A DNA stretch of 64,000 bases from JALYUA01 sp039933215. Lineage in GTDB: Bacteria > Acidobacteriota > Thermoanaerobaculia > UBA5066 > Gp7-AA6. How positions within the stretch are numbered: the first letter of the stretch is position 1; the number at the start of each line of letters is the position of its first letter. Below the pieces are notes generated by a model. That model saw nothing but the letters and a program-made list of their open reading frames with translations, was not told the DNA's origin and did no database searches. The translations under genes and the position numbers were made by a program. Below are positions 63,780-64,000 of this stretch, piece by piece. The stretch lies in the NCBI GenBank assembly GCA_039933215.1, contig JBDTOO010000011.1:9423-73422 (forward strand), in the 5' to 3' direction.

Positions 63780-64000
63780 TTACGGGCGGACCGGCAGAGT
63801 CGACTCGAATCGCGGGGCGGGGTCGGCTTTCAATGGCGGCGGCGCGGAAGAAGCGGGCGGCACTCCCCGCATCGTCCGCATGAGATTGAAGGTGAAGAAC
63901 AGGAGCGCGAGGACGACGGGGATCCCCATGGAGGCGCCGATCCGATAGAAGACCGGGCGAAATGCGGCGGGGTACTGGAGGAGCCGCAGGGCCGTGCCGA
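63780..64000 (-). CDS. C-terminus of a membrane protein (cut by right edge)
   Basis: The last 73 codons of a gene entering from the right, with TAA at 63780-63782, convergent with the transporter and only 3 bases away. A membrane helix (ASMGIPVVLALLFFTFNLMR) is preceded by FRPVFYRIG and followed by a Pro/Ala-rich tail. The end of a haem-copper oxidase-like or other polytopic protein is possible, but the fragment is too short to decide. Confidence 0.6.
   Translation of the reverse strand, partial: GTALRLLQYPAAFRPVFYRIGASMGIPVVLALLFFTFNLMRTMRGVPPASSAPPPLKADPAPRFESTLPVRP

Noticed and set aside
1..64000. CRISPR arrays, insertion sequences, attachment sites, rRNA
   Set aside because: No regularly spaced repeats, transposase-like proteins, integrases or rRNA-like sequence were seen. 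The only RNA gene found is the tRNA-Leu.

Overview
The window is high-GC bacterial DNA with densely packed, long secreted-protein genes. A TIGR03436-type 'VWFA-related Acidobacterial' protein (5511-8342), an Oar-like TonB-dependent receptor with a carboxypeptidase-regulatory N-terminus (49806-52661), and many S9 peptidases with signal peptides point to Acidobacteriota. This is an inference from family content. No rRNA is present to confirm it.

Layout. 1-1161: the N-terminal part of a TMTC-like membrane protein, cut by the window edge. 1267-1351: tRNA-Leu(UAG). 1386-2934: a compact secreted methionine-redox group made of a one-Cys MsrB, a one-Cys thioredoxin-fold protein and an extremely Met-rich small protein. 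3134-5349: a histidine kinase/response regulator pair. 5511-8816: the VWFA-related protein and a small secreted Cys protein. 8868-11186: a sulfatase-fold/TPR protein.

11306-49639: the dominant feature, about 38 kb on the minus strand. It holds eight S9 prolyl-oligopeptidase-like enzymes, seven BNR/Asp-box beta-propeller proteins and two atypical S8 subtilases. They are interleaved, mostly join through 4-nt stop/start overlaps, and almost all carry signal peptides. The tail of a ninth S9 gene survives as a relic. Upstream lies a TonB-dependent receptor (49806-52661) with its own promoter, a leader terminator and a strong 3' terminator. Two tandem FCD-type regulators (52991-54686) precede it. 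The simplest reading is a regulated secreted apparatus that degrades or binds peptides and imports the products. No one substrate is visible in the sequence. The cluster is the best candidate here for an undescribed system.

54687-57865 (plus strand from 55186): a 500-base non-coding stretch, a decayed CSLREA/sorting-tail type surface-protein gene, an Nramp-related transporter followed by a clear terminator, a hemerythrin-like gene broken by one base in a G-run, and a CBS-pair protein. 57930-63776: a redox complex operon encoding a b-type cytochrome with a zinc-ribbon tail, a NasA/NapA-like molybdopterin subunit, a four-cluster ferredoxin subunit, a Tat-signal Rieske protein, a small two-helix protein and a TDT-family transporter. 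It ends convergently against the C-terminus of another membrane protein (63780 to the right edge).

Starts were chosen from signal peptides, Shine-Dalgarno (SD) sequences and overlaps, so several genes are shorter than their longest open frames. ATG, GTG and TTG starts all occur. Cluster genes are labelled by class and transcription order: BNR-A to G, S8-A and B, S9-A to H.
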